The notes below the pieces were generated by a model. The model worked only from the letters and a program-made list of their open reading frames with translations. It was not told the origin of the DNA and ran no database searches. Made by a program: the position numbers and the translations under genes. Positions 1 to 7,069 of a stretch of DNA of 15,147 nucleotides are shown in pieces. The stretch comes from JBDNFP01 sp041689775 (GTDB taxonomy: Bacteria > Bacteroidota > Bacteroidia > Cytophagales > Spirosomataceae), in contig JBDNFP010000299.1 of assembly GCA_041689775.1 (NCBI GenBank), positions 1-15,147 on the forward strand, given 5' to 3'. Position 1 is the first letter of the stretch. The number at the start of each line of letters is the position of its first letter.

Positions 1-491
1 AGAACGAGTCCGCTTTCACTAGTTCCGTACTGAACTACCTCTACCCCGAATTTTTTAAGAAATTCTGCCCCTTCCTCTACTCCAATTCCTTTATAGGCCG
101 CGTAGGAGTCGAGGAAAATAACTTTGCTGATTTTCATCGTGTATATGACGCGAGCACATGAAATACACGGCGCCAGCGTTACATATAAAGTAGTGCCTTC
201 GATATCAGACCCATTTTTAACGGCATAAAGAATAGCATTTTGCTCGGCATGCAGGGCTAATGAACAGCTTCCTTTGGAATCGCGCGGGCAACCTGTTTCT
301 GGAAACTCAGTATCACAATTATGTGTTCCTGAGGGAGGACCATTATAGCCAATGGATATTATTCTGGTATCTTTTGCGAGAACAGCTCCTACCTGAGCCT
401 TGATACAATGGGACTTTTTGGCCAGATTTTTGGCCAGCTCCATGTAGATATCATCAAAATCTGGCTTGGGGTGGGTCATTGATTCACTCAT
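1..491 (-). CDS. dCMP deaminase family protein (zinc cytidine/deoxycytidylate deaminase), 3' end cut by window edge
   Basis: My translation of the minus strand gives about 163 residues before the window edge. The zinc site of the deaminase superfamily is complete: His81-Ala-Glu83 (HAEQNAI) and Cys109-x-x-Cys112 (APCISC). The segment near residues 48-55 (GYNGPPSG) and the Gly-Cys-Pro-Arg stretch before the HAE motif fit the dCMP deaminase/ComEB branch. Members deaminate dCMP to dUMP, supplying dTMP synthesis in the cytoplasm; the exact substrate here is inferred from the family. The start is ATG at 491; a second in-frame ATG at 479 (residue 5) is possible. The family is usually about 140-170 residues, so little is probably missing. 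It is divergent from the secreted peptidase gene, with start codons only 17 bases apart, so at least one promoter must lie inside the opposite gene. Confidence 0.9.
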   Translation of the reverse strand, partial: MSESMTHPKPDFDDIYMELAKNLAKKSHCIKAQVGAVLAKDTRIISIGYNGPPSGTHNCDTEFPETGCPRDSKGSCSLALHAEQNAILYAVKNGSDIEGTTLYVTLAPCISCARVIYTMKISKVIFLDSYAAYKGIGVEEGAEFLKKFGVEVVQYGTSESGLV

Positions 492-508
492 AATATTTTG
501 TATTGACC

Positions 509-1645
509 ATGCAAATTAGACAAAGGTTCTTTATCAATCTAACAATCGGGAGCTTTTGGTATTACCACACCGTATTTGTCTTGTTTTGCCTTACTGTGTA
601 CCGACCTTCTGCTCAGGCACAAACAAGTACTGAATCCATCAGTTTTTTGCCAGTAAAATTACCGTTAGCGAATGCCCAGTCCTATTTTATTCTTGATGTT
701 ATTGACAGCCGAAACCTTAAATCTAATCAGTTAGGTGAAATTATTGTTTTTGGTCAACCCCGGTCGCTTCAAACAAACTCACCTTTATCGCGAGAGCTAT
801 ATAGCCACTGGAAATCCTCTTTCGGGAAAAGGAATGAAGACTGCCTACCGCTAGAAATATATTTAGAAGAGGTATCCGTAACTGAAAAACGAATCGCACC
901 AAATAAAGTAACTGGTGAAATAAAGGTGAATATTTCTTTTAAATGGAGAAGATCGTTAACTCTCCTCCTACTCACGGGTTATCAAACTTCCAGTACGTAC
1001 ACCCGGCCCGAAACAGCCTTTGACCACGAGGCTCTACTACGCAAACTTCTTGATGGATCTATCAGGCATTTTGACCAGTGGTATGGCAAAAATGAATTCA
1101 ATAACCCTCTACTCGCCCGGGGAGTAAAACTGGTGTTCGAGGAATATCCTGTCATTGAAAAAAAAGATACTGTTTTTTATACCCCAACCAGAGAGCTCAA
1201 CTGGAATGATTTTCAAGGAAGTCATACTCGTCCGGGTAGCAAATACGCCGCCGCTGTTTTTACGAGTATGTCCTATGAAGGCTCGACCAAGATGGTAGGC
1301 AATCATTTACAGGCTATCCTCACTCTCAAAGTTTTCCTCGTCAAAAGCATGTCTTGGGGGCGGCCGGAAGCTCGTAATGACTATACCTTGGCCCATGAAC
1401 AAACCCACTTTGATATTTCGAGAATCATGGCCGAACGGTTTATAGAAAACCTAAAGATACTGGATCTGACCATCGATGATTACGATAGTCAGATCCAGTA
1501 TCAGTTCATTGAATCTTTTCGTGAAATGCACGAGGAGCAGAAAAAATATGACGGTCAGACTCGACATGGATTAAATACTGACCTACAAAGGCAATGGAAT
1601 GAACGAATTAAAACGGAGATTACCAGAATCTTCGCCAATAGTTAA
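509..1645 (+). CDS. Secreted DUF922-type putative zinc peptidase (HExxH)
   Basis: The protein has 378 residues from ATG 509; a TTG two codons upstream at 503 is also in frame, but ATG is preferred. The N-terminus has basic residues, a hydrophobic stretch (TVFVLFCLTVY) and an Ala-Gln-Ala site near residue 37, which suggests a Sec signal peptide and envelope location. The C-terminal part, from about residue 225, resembles the DUF922 family of predicted secreted zinc-dependent proteases: an LNWNDFQG segment, then a long strand region, then LAHEQTHFDI with HExxH at residues 296-300. The two His and the Glu would bind zinc and act in catalysis. The first ~180 residues of the mature protein form a domain I do not recognise. 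The gene ends 4 bases from the stop of the convergent kinase gene and contains a perfect 15-bp inverted repeat near its 3' end. Proteolytic activity is inferred from the motif only. Confidence 0.75.
   Translation: MQIRQRFFINLTIGSFWYYHTVFVLFCLTVYRPSAQAQTSTESISFLPVKLPLANAQSYFILDVIDSRNLKSNQLGEIIVFGQPRSLQTNSPLSRELYSHWKSSFGKRNEDCLPLEIYLEEVSVTEKRIAPNKVTGEIKVNISFKWRRSLTLLLLTGYQTSSTYTRPETAFDHEALLRKLLDGSIRHFDQWYGKNEFNNPLLARGVKLVFEEYPVIEKKDTVFYTPTRELNWNDFQGSHTRPGSKYAAAVFTSMSYEGSTKMVGNHLQAILTLKVFLVKSMSWGRPEARNDYTLAHEQTHFDISRIMAERFIENLKILDLTIDDYDSQIQYQFIESFREMHEEQKKYDGQTRHGLNTDLQRQWNERIKTEITRIFANS
1456..1502. repeat. Perfect 15-bp inverted repeat inside the peptidase gene
   Basis: The arm GATACTGGATCTGAC (1456-1470) is the exact reverse complement of 1488-1502, separated by 17 bases. 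The loop begins with the palindrome CATCGATG. The hairpin is fully coding on the plus strand (residues around ILDLTIDDYDSQIQYQ). Read on the minus strand it lies about 150 bases beyond the kinase stop and is followed by TTTAGGTTTTC, so it could help end or protect the kinase transcript. The pairing is certain; the role is inference. Confidence 0.85.
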
Positions 1646-1649
1646 CTAC

Positions 1650-2981
1650 CTATGCTACTTGTTTATTTCTCTTGCTGATGAGCCACTCAGGTTTGTTAGT
1701 GGTTACCTTCGCTTTCAATTCGTTTAATATGGAATACAAACCAAAGTATGTACGGTTTACGTACAAGCCATGTTGCGAGCCACGTGCTACCTTAGAATTT
1801 TTCAACTCCTCAACTTTCGCAAGTTCATCCGCAAAGGCATAAACCGAGTCGAAGTAGGACTCATCGCCAAAATCAAACTCATCTACCGCAAATGGACGTC
1901 CTAATAAATCGATCATCGTCCTGAAAAGGTTGGTGAACATTTTCTTTTCCTTATCAGTGTCGCTTTCTACCAGAAATTCCAGATTGTAGAAAATATTATC
2001 GGTCCTTTCTTGATCTTCAACTGTATCGGGATTAATGAGAGCAAAGTAATTATCGTAGAAAAATTCAGGGATAACTTTCACACATCCAAAATCAATAACT
2101 CCCATGGTCCCATCAGACCGCATTAAAAAATTTCCCGGGTGAGGATCAGCATGTACTTGCCTCAACTGGTGTACCTGAAAATCATAAAAATCCCAAAGTG
2201 CTTGTCCAATCATATTTCTCACCTCCTGAGAAGGGTTCGTCAGCAAGAAATCTTTCATGTGGGCACCCGACAACCAATCCATGGTCAAAATCCGACTTGC
2301 CGAAAGCTCAGGGTAGTATTTGGGAAATATCAGGTTAGGAATATGGGCGCAGGCTTCGGATATTTCAACACTACGTTTCAATTCTAATTCGTAATCTGTC
2401 TCCTCCAACAACTTGGATTCAACCTCTCCCATGTACCGCTCGATATCCTGTTGGTTTAAGTTAAAAAGGCGAACAGCCATAGGCTTCACCATTTTCAAAT
2501 CAGAACTTATGCTATTCGCAACGCCGGGATACTGAATTTTCACAGCCAGTTTTTTGCCATCCTTTGATGCATGATGTACCTGTCCGATCGAAGCAGCATT
2601 CATGGCCGTGATGTCAAAGGTGTCAAACAATTCCTGTGGTGATTTACCAAAATAAGTTTTGAATGTCTTTACAACCAAAGGCCCTGACAATGGAGGCGCA
2701 GAGTATTGAGACATCTGGAAACGGTCGGTGTAAGCACGGGGCAACATATTACGATCCATGCTCAGCATTTGAGCTACCTTCAGGGCAGACCCCTTCAGCT
2801 GACTCAATGAATCATATATGTCGGTAGCGTTATCCAAGTGAAGCTCATCTTTCGTTAGAGCCGGATCTACCATTTTCTTTACATTATATTTCAAGTAATT
2901 GCCTCCAATTTTAACCCCTGTTTTTACAAACTGAGTGGCTCTTGCTACCTTAGAGGTAGGTATGGATTGTTGCTCTTTCAT
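1650..2981 (-). CDS. ABC1/AarF/UbiB-family atypical kinase
   Basis: A 443-residue cytoplasmic protein with the complete ABC1 (UbiB/ADCK/COQ8) kinase-like core. In order: the N-terminal family motif region at 61-73, reading LKVAQML where most relatives have KxGQ; the A-rich nucleotide loop AASIGQVH at 119-126; the nucleotide-binding Lys138 (LAVKIQYPG); EETDYELE at 183-190; a hinge-like ILTMDWLSG; the catalytic-loop equivalent HADPHPGN at 267-274 with Asp269; and the metal-binding Asp287 of IDFG. Family members bind ATP, have little canonical protein-kinase activity and support isoprenoid-quinone biosynthesis or lipid homeostasis. Bacteroidota normally use menaquinone, so the role here is open. 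It starts inside the stop of the TetR-fold gene (ATGA overlap at 2978-2981), implying translational coupling. It is convergent with the peptidase gene across 4 bases. Confidence 0.9.
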   Translation of the reverse strand: MKEQQSIPTSKVARATQFVKTGVKIGGNYLKYNVKKMVDPALTKDELHLDNATDIYDSLSQLKGSALKVAQMLSMDRNMLPRAYTDRFQMSQYSAPPLSGPLVVKTFKTYFGKSPQELFDTFDITAMNAASIGQVHHASKDGKKLAVKIQYPGVANSISSDLKMVKPMAVRLFNLNQQDIERYMGEVESKLLEETDYELELKRSVEISEACAHIPNLIFPKYYPELSASRILTMDWLSGAHMKDFLLTNPSQEVRNMIGQALWDFYDFQVHQLRQVHADPHPGNFLMRSDGTMGVIDFGCVKVIPEFFYDNYFALINPDTVEDQERTDNIFYNLEFLVESDTDKEKKMFTNLFRTMIDLLGRPFAVDEFDFGDESYFDSVYAFADELAKVEELKNSKVARGSQHGLYVNRTYFGLYSILNELKAKVTTNKPEWLISKRNKQVA

Positions 2982-3622
2982 GACCTTTTATTTTGATACA
3001 TAAACTTGGCGAGGTCTAAAACGGAATCCATTACCGATTTCCCCATCAAATCGAATGAGGTATTCACCATTTTCTCAATAGCAGTATCAGTACTTTCAAA
3101 TCCACGGCTCGTGTCTTTGATCCAGAAATCGAGAATGTAGAGAGCCTGAGCCCACAGGCCATCAACGTACCGATCAGAAACAACCGGACGAATGATAACT
3201 TCCTTACTTTCCCTACCTTCTAGTACCAATTCGGTCGCAAAATTGAAAAAACCATTTTTGAACGATTGGAGAGGTCCCGTATTACGAATTACGGGTTGTT
3301 TGAGTTGTTTGTAGCTGTAAACAACATAACTACGGTCTTTCTTCAGGATTTCTACCCAAGTGTAGTAAAAGGCCAGTAGCTTCTCCCGAACCGAATATTG
3401 GGAATAGACTTCTTCTCCTTCAATCGAAAGCAAGGCTTCCTTAAGATACTCCACCCAAGCCTCCGACTCTATTGATTCAAAATTATTGTAGTATTCGTAG
3501 AATTCTGACTCCTGCATTTTAAGTTTTTTAGCAAAAACGTAAACCGAAGCAGGTTGGGAACCATTTTCCAGAACATACTCTTTGTATGCTTTTTGGATTT
3601 TTTCAATCTTTTCCATATACAT
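2978..3622 (-). CDS. TetR-fold protein (TetR/COQ9-like) coupled to the UbiB-family kinase
   Basis: A 214-residue, largely helical protein. The N-terminal ~55 residues follow the TetR DNA-binding pattern: a helix, then AKKLKMQESEFYEYYNN (about 31-47) in the helix-turn-helix position, and a following acidic helix. The rest resembles a TetR-type ligand/dimerisation domain. The recognition helix is unusually acidic and has few basic residues, so DNA binding is uncertain. The start at 3622 is supported by AGGAG seven bases upstream; an internal ATG at 3616 is less well placed. Its stop overlaps the kinase start by 4 bases, so the two are probably made together. TetR proteins are usually regulators, but the mitochondrial coenzyme Q protein COQ9 also has a TetR fold and works with the UbiB homologue COQ8, so a lipid-binding partner role is a real alternative. 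Confidence 0.75.
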   Translation of the reverse strand: MYMEKIEKIQKAYKEYVLENGSQPASVYVFAKKLKMQESEFYEYYNNFESIESEAWVEYLKEALLSIEGEEVYSQYSVREKLLAFYYTWVEILKKDRSYVVYSYKQLKQPVIRNTGPLQSFKNGFFNFATELVLEGRESKEVIIRPVVSDRYVDGLWAQALYILDFWIKDTSRGFESTDTAIEKMVNTSFDLMGKSVMDSVLDLAKFMYQNKRS

Positions 3623-3635
3623 TATACAACTCCTA
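3614..3635 (-). promoter_or_regulatory. Shine-Dalgarno-like AGGAG before the TetR-fold gene
   Basis: On the minus strand the leader reads AGGAG, then TTGTATA, then ATG at 3622. This is one of the few clear Shine-Dalgarno matches in the window. It favours the ATG at 3622 over the ATG at 3616. Confidence 0.5.
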
Positions 3636-3642
3636 TTTGATT

Positions 3643-3665
3643 AAAAAGTTTCTCCCTCCGGAGAA
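3643..3665 (-). terminator. Possible weak terminator hairpin after comEC
   Basis: On the minus strand, 20 bases after the comEC stop, TTCTCC (3665-3660) and GGAGAA (3655-3650) can pair around a 4-base GGAG loop, followed by ACTTTTT (T-run at 3647-3643). The stem is only 6 bp, so it may only attenuate transcription. It would separate comEC from the tetR/kinase pair. Confidence 0.35.
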
Positions 3666-3685
3666 TATATTCCACTGATTTCTAT

Positions 3686-5740
3686 TCAAAGCATTAGGGC
3701 TCCTTGTTCCACAGGACTGTAATATTGACCATTCTGTTGGGTAACGATAATTTTCCATTGCTCCCTAGTTTTATAGCCTAATTCAGGGCTCAAAAGGTAT
3801 ACCACTCCCTTTTGGATTTCTTTATTTAGTATTTTCGGGAACTTCTTACCCCTAATAATTACCCATGGCGGTTTAGCATCTAGAATAGAAACGTCAAAAC
3901 CCAAAGATTTCTCCTTGATGCTCAATAATTCTGGTATATTAATTCGATTTTCCTTCAATTCCACAAATTGTACGTTCTTTACTCCGCGCGAAACCAAGTA
4001 GTTTTTTATTGAGTAATCATACGAAAGGGTATCATACCGAAATGAATTATTGCAAAAGACATAGGCCTGATTACCATCTACATACGTTATTACGGTATGG
4101 CGGGCAACGGCATGAAATAGTAATTGAGGGTTTAAAGATGCAGCAACCGAAGTACCAATTGAATAAGAGGAGAATAATAGTATCCCACCCCCCAGCCATT
4201 TTAAATAGGTATATTCCTTTCGGGCTAGCATTTGAAAAAACAAGAGTAGTAAGCCAAGCAGTAATACTACTTCTAACCGATCGAGATATAGTGATTGAAT
4301 TAAAAAGTTAGGAAGCATTTGGGGCACTTCCACGATCGAATTTGTGAGATAGGCCACCGCATTCACAACAACCGAAAGTAATTCAGTCAAAACAGTAAAA
4401 GGAAGCAAGCTAACCAGTAATAAGCCTAATGCACTGTAAATAAGTCCGGAGGCGAGAAAAATCACCAAGGGATTAACCAGCCAGAAGTAGACAGGAAACT
4501 GATGGAAATAGTAAATACTTATTGGAAATGTGAACAGTTGGGCGGCAAAACCAACCAGAGAAACCTGCCAAATCCATTTAAGAGTAATGTTACTTCCTGT
4601 ATACGAGTCCTTAAATAAAGGGTAAAACAATAAGATCCCCACAACCGCAGCGTAGGAAAGCTGAAAGCCAACGGAATAGATTGCAAATGGGTCAATTAAA
4701 AGAATTAGAAAGGCTGAAATAGCTAATGTATTGATGCTATTATGTTTTCGGTTTACAAGCTCTGCCACGACCCAAATAATGCACATGAGAGTAGCTCGGA
4801 TAACCGATGGCGATAATCCTGTGATTAAAGCATAGGTGACAAGTACCACCACAACCACCGGTCCATACAATACAGCTCCCCACTTCCTACGTTTTAACCC
4901 ACCCAGAAGTTTTGCTAACATCACAAATAAAATACCAACGTGGAGGCCAGATACCGATAAAACATGCACCGTTCCGGATACTACGTACGAATTCAACAAG
5001 TCGGGTCCAAGGTCATCGCGCCTACCTAAAAGCATTGATTTGACCAGCCCAAAGGTTTTAGGATTGGTCAGATACTGTTTAAAAATGGTTTCAACTTCCT
5101 CAACAATGTGAGATGGCAGGTTTGTTACGAAAAAGTTTTCTTTGGCAGGGTATGCTTTATAGGTACCCTCGGGTAAAAAGGTAATCCAAGCAATACCTTT
5201 TCTTTCCAGATAAAGCGAATAATCAAATTCTTCGGGGTTGAGGGTTTTTTTAGGGCGCTTTAATAATTGTCCCTTTCCAAGAATTATTGCGCCGGGGGTG
5301 AGCTTGGTAGTGTCAGTGGTTGATATTGACAACAGTATTCGGCTGTCCACCTTTTTCCAACCGGTGGTGGCACGTAATGAAACTACTAAACCTTCATAAC
5401 GGACCGACTTTTTCCTCTTTTCACCCAGGGATGATATTTTAATGAGGAAGGAATCGTACTCTTCGGAAGCAACCTGAACGACCTCTTTCTCAAATTGCAG
5501 CTTTTGGATATTGGCTACCAAGACTCCCAAAGAAAAGAGCAGTCCCATTACCAGCAGTGGCCGTACCATTGGCTTGTTCTCACTAAGCCATAAACCAACA
5601 ATTCCTAACGGGATCGATACCGGCAGAAAAAATGACAAGCTTTGGGTGGTAATCCAATGCTTGTCATAGAATATGCTATATATAAGAACACCTGCCACCA
5701 AGGGAACTAACATCCTGACAAATGGTGGTAGTGCTTTCAT
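3686..5740 (-). CDS. comEC: ComEC/Rec2-family DNA-uptake channel protein, without a metallo-beta-lactamase domain
   Basis: A 684-residue polytopic inner-membrane protein. The first ~80 residues hold several hydrophobic segments, followed by a periplasmic OB-like domain of the DUF4131 type (about 90-200) with the family signature LNPEEFDYSLYLERKGI near 167-183. The Competence domain follows, with LLGRRDDL (237-244), the hallmark HVLSVSGLHVG (259-269) and a series of hydrophobic segments to about residue 530. The family transports single-stranded DNA into the cytoplasm during transformation. The last ~140 residues are soluble and have no HxHxDH metallo-beta-lactamase motif, so the nuclease domain seen in Bacillus-type ComEC is absent; I understand this is common in Bacteroidota. 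ATG 5740 lies 6 bases after the protease stop, suggesting cotranscription. No other competence gene is in view, so natural competence is not shown. Confidence 0.92.
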   Translation of the reverse strand: MKALPPFVRMLVPLVAGVLIYSIFYDKHWITTQSLSFFLPVSIPLGIVGLWLSENKPMVRPLLVMGLLFSLGVLVANIQKLQFEKEVVQVASEEYDSFLIKISSLGEKRKKSVRYEGLVVSLRATTGWKKVDSRILLSISTTDTTKLTPGAIILGKGQLLKRPKKTLNPEEFDYSLYLERKGIAWITFLPEGTYKAYPAKENFFVTNLPSHIVEEVETIFKQYLTNPKTFGLVKSMLLGRRDDLGPDLLNSYVVSGTVHVLSVSGLHVGILFVMLAKLLGGLKRRKWGAVLYGPVVVVVLVTYALITGLSPSVIRATLMCIIWVVAELVNRKHNSINTLAISAFLILLIDPFAIYSVGFQLSYAAVVGILLFYPLFKDSYTGSNITLKWIWQVSLVGFAAQLFTFPISIYYFHQFPVYFWLVNPLVIFLASGLIYSALGLLLVSLLPFTVLTELLSVVVNAVAYLTNSIVEVPQMLPNFLIQSLYLDRLEVVLLLGLLLLFFQMLARKEYTYLKWLGGGILLFSSYSIGTSVAASLNPQLLFHAVARHTVITYVDGNQAYVFCNNSFRYDTLSYDYSIKNYLVSRGVKNVQFVELKENRINIPELLSIKEKSLGFDVSILDAKPPWVIIRGKKFPKILNKEIQKGVVYLLSPELGYKTREQWKIIVTQQNGQYYSPVEQGALML

Positions 5741-5746
5741 GTTTAC

Positions 5747-7069
5747 TTAGTTTACTACAAACCTCTTTGTTGTCGATTCTTTGGTGGTAGATACCTTTAA
5801 TACATAAAGGCCGGCGGGGATTACGCTAACATCAACGACCAAACGTCTACTCCAAACCTGTTTGTAGTTACTTCTTAGGAATTCCCTTCCATTGAGGTCG
5901 TAGATTGATATATCGAGATCTTCGAATTCTTTAAAACGAACGTCTAACTTGAAGTCAGTAGTGGCCGGATTAGGATAGAGGTCAACGGTCAAACGATCGG
6001 CTGGATCGAGTCGCCCATTCTTAGAATACTCAACCAATTGTGCTCTTCGTGGACTTAATTCCAGCACAGCTCGCATACGCGATACCTGATCTCTGGTAAA
6101 AACATTCATGCAGGAATCAGGAGAATAATCCAGATAGTTCTCGATCATGTTCCGGGTCCTCACCCCATTACAAGTGGAAAACTTGGGTTCGCAAACGGTT
6201 GTACGGTTAGGCTCCTCGGTCGGTGGAGTATCCCCACAAAAGTCTTCACCACAGAAGGCATCTCCCCAGGTATGAATCAGGCCCAGCCAATGCGCAACTT
6301 CGTGCGTAGTAGTTCGCCCGAGATTATAAATCCGACTCGTGATTGCCCCCGTGTTACGACCGAGGTATCGAAAGTCGATTATAACCCCGTCGGTTTTTTC
6401 ATTTGGCTGCGAATCTACACTCAATCCGTTAATACCATTTACCGCCGGAAACTGCGCAATACCCAAATAGTTATTAGTGAGCCGGCAAGTCCATATATTC
6501 AGGTATTTTTCGGCCGGCCAATACACGATGTTCGACAGCAATAAGTCATCCGAGAATGGGTTAAAGCTGGTCTTTGTCAGGTACCTATTTCGTGTTATGC
6601 CAGTCGTAGGTCTACCATCAGGATCGAATTCGGCTAAATAAAATTCGATAAAGCTATCGGCTCCCACTGGATTATTATTAGAACCCCGAGTATTGCTTTG
6701 GCGACGGTAGTCTTCATTCAGAACTTCAATTTGTGATTGTATCTGCGCATCTGAAATATTAGGGTTATTTAGCCCACCAATTGAGGTTTCTGCCTGATCA
6801 TGCACTACATGAACCACCACCGGAATACGAATAACTTCATTTTCGGTAGTTCGCGTATTTTTTTGTTTCGCCAGGTATTCGTTCACCATGGAGTCCAGAC
6901 GGAAGCGTTTTACTCGCCACTCAGGACTTTGGGTACCCATCAAAACATCCTTTTCGTAGCTCCCACATCGTTGAAGATCTAAATCAGAAACCTGAGCACC
7001 TACGTGAGTACACCCAAAAAAGAAAAAAAGTAGGGCAAATGCCCTACTCCTACTTTTCATGTGTTTCAT
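5747..7069 (-). CDS. Secreted M43 (pappalysin-type) metalloprotease with T9SS type A sorting domain
   Basis: A 440-residue protein. An N-terminal signal peptide (basic start, then FALLFFFFG, probable cleavage near GAQ at 24-26) directs Sec export. The catalytic domain carries the long zinc motif HEVAHWLGLIH at 256-266, with three His ligands and catalytic Glu257, followed by a Cys-rich segment (Cys273, 278, 293, 300) likely forming disulfides. The Met-turn region reads NYLDYSPDSCM (311-321), with Leu where M43 enzymes usually have Met. From about 361 comes a YPNP-type type A C-terminal domain ending in KRFVVN, which the type IX system recognises for export across the outer membrane. The start at 7069 overlaps the phoH 3' end by 20 bases; ATG at 7060 (residue 4) is equally plausible. 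comEC follows after 6 bases. Substrate unknown. Confidence 0.88.
   Translation of the reverse strand: MKHMKSRSRAFALLFFFFGCTHVGAQVSDLDLQRCGSYEKDVLMGTQSPEWRVKRFRLDSMVNEYLAKQKNTRTTENEVIRIPVVVHVVHDQAETSIGGLNNPNISDAQIQSQIEVLNEDYRRQSNTRGSNNNPVGADSFIEFYLAEFDPDGRPTTGITRNRYLTKTSFNPFSDDLLLSNIVYWPAEKYLNIWTCRLTNNYLGIAQFPAVNGINGLSVDSQPNEKTDGVIIDFRYLGRNTGAITSRIYNLGRTTTHEVAHWLGLIHTWGDAFCGEDFCGDTPPTEEPNRTTVCEPKFSTCNGVRTRNMIENYLDYSPDSCMNVFTRDQVSRMRAVLELSPRRAQLVEYSKNGRLDPADRLTVDLYPNPATTDFKLDVRFKEFEDLDISIYDLNGREFLRSNYKQVWSRRLVVDVSVIPAGLYVLKVSTTKESTTKRFVVN

Noticed and set aside
4836..5111. Plus-strand ORF of 91 codons within comEC
   Set aside because: It is a low-complexity (Thr-rich) shadow of the comEC frame, with no recognisable domain or leader.
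6509..6520. GGCCGGCC palindrome in the protease gene
   Set aside because: An isolated 8-base palindrome in coding sequence is expected by chance and has no supporting context.
7008..7020. Lipobox in the M43 protease signal peptide (FFGC)
   Set aside because: The residue before Gly is Phe, not a normal lipobox residue, and proteins with T9SS type A domains usually use ordinary signal peptides.
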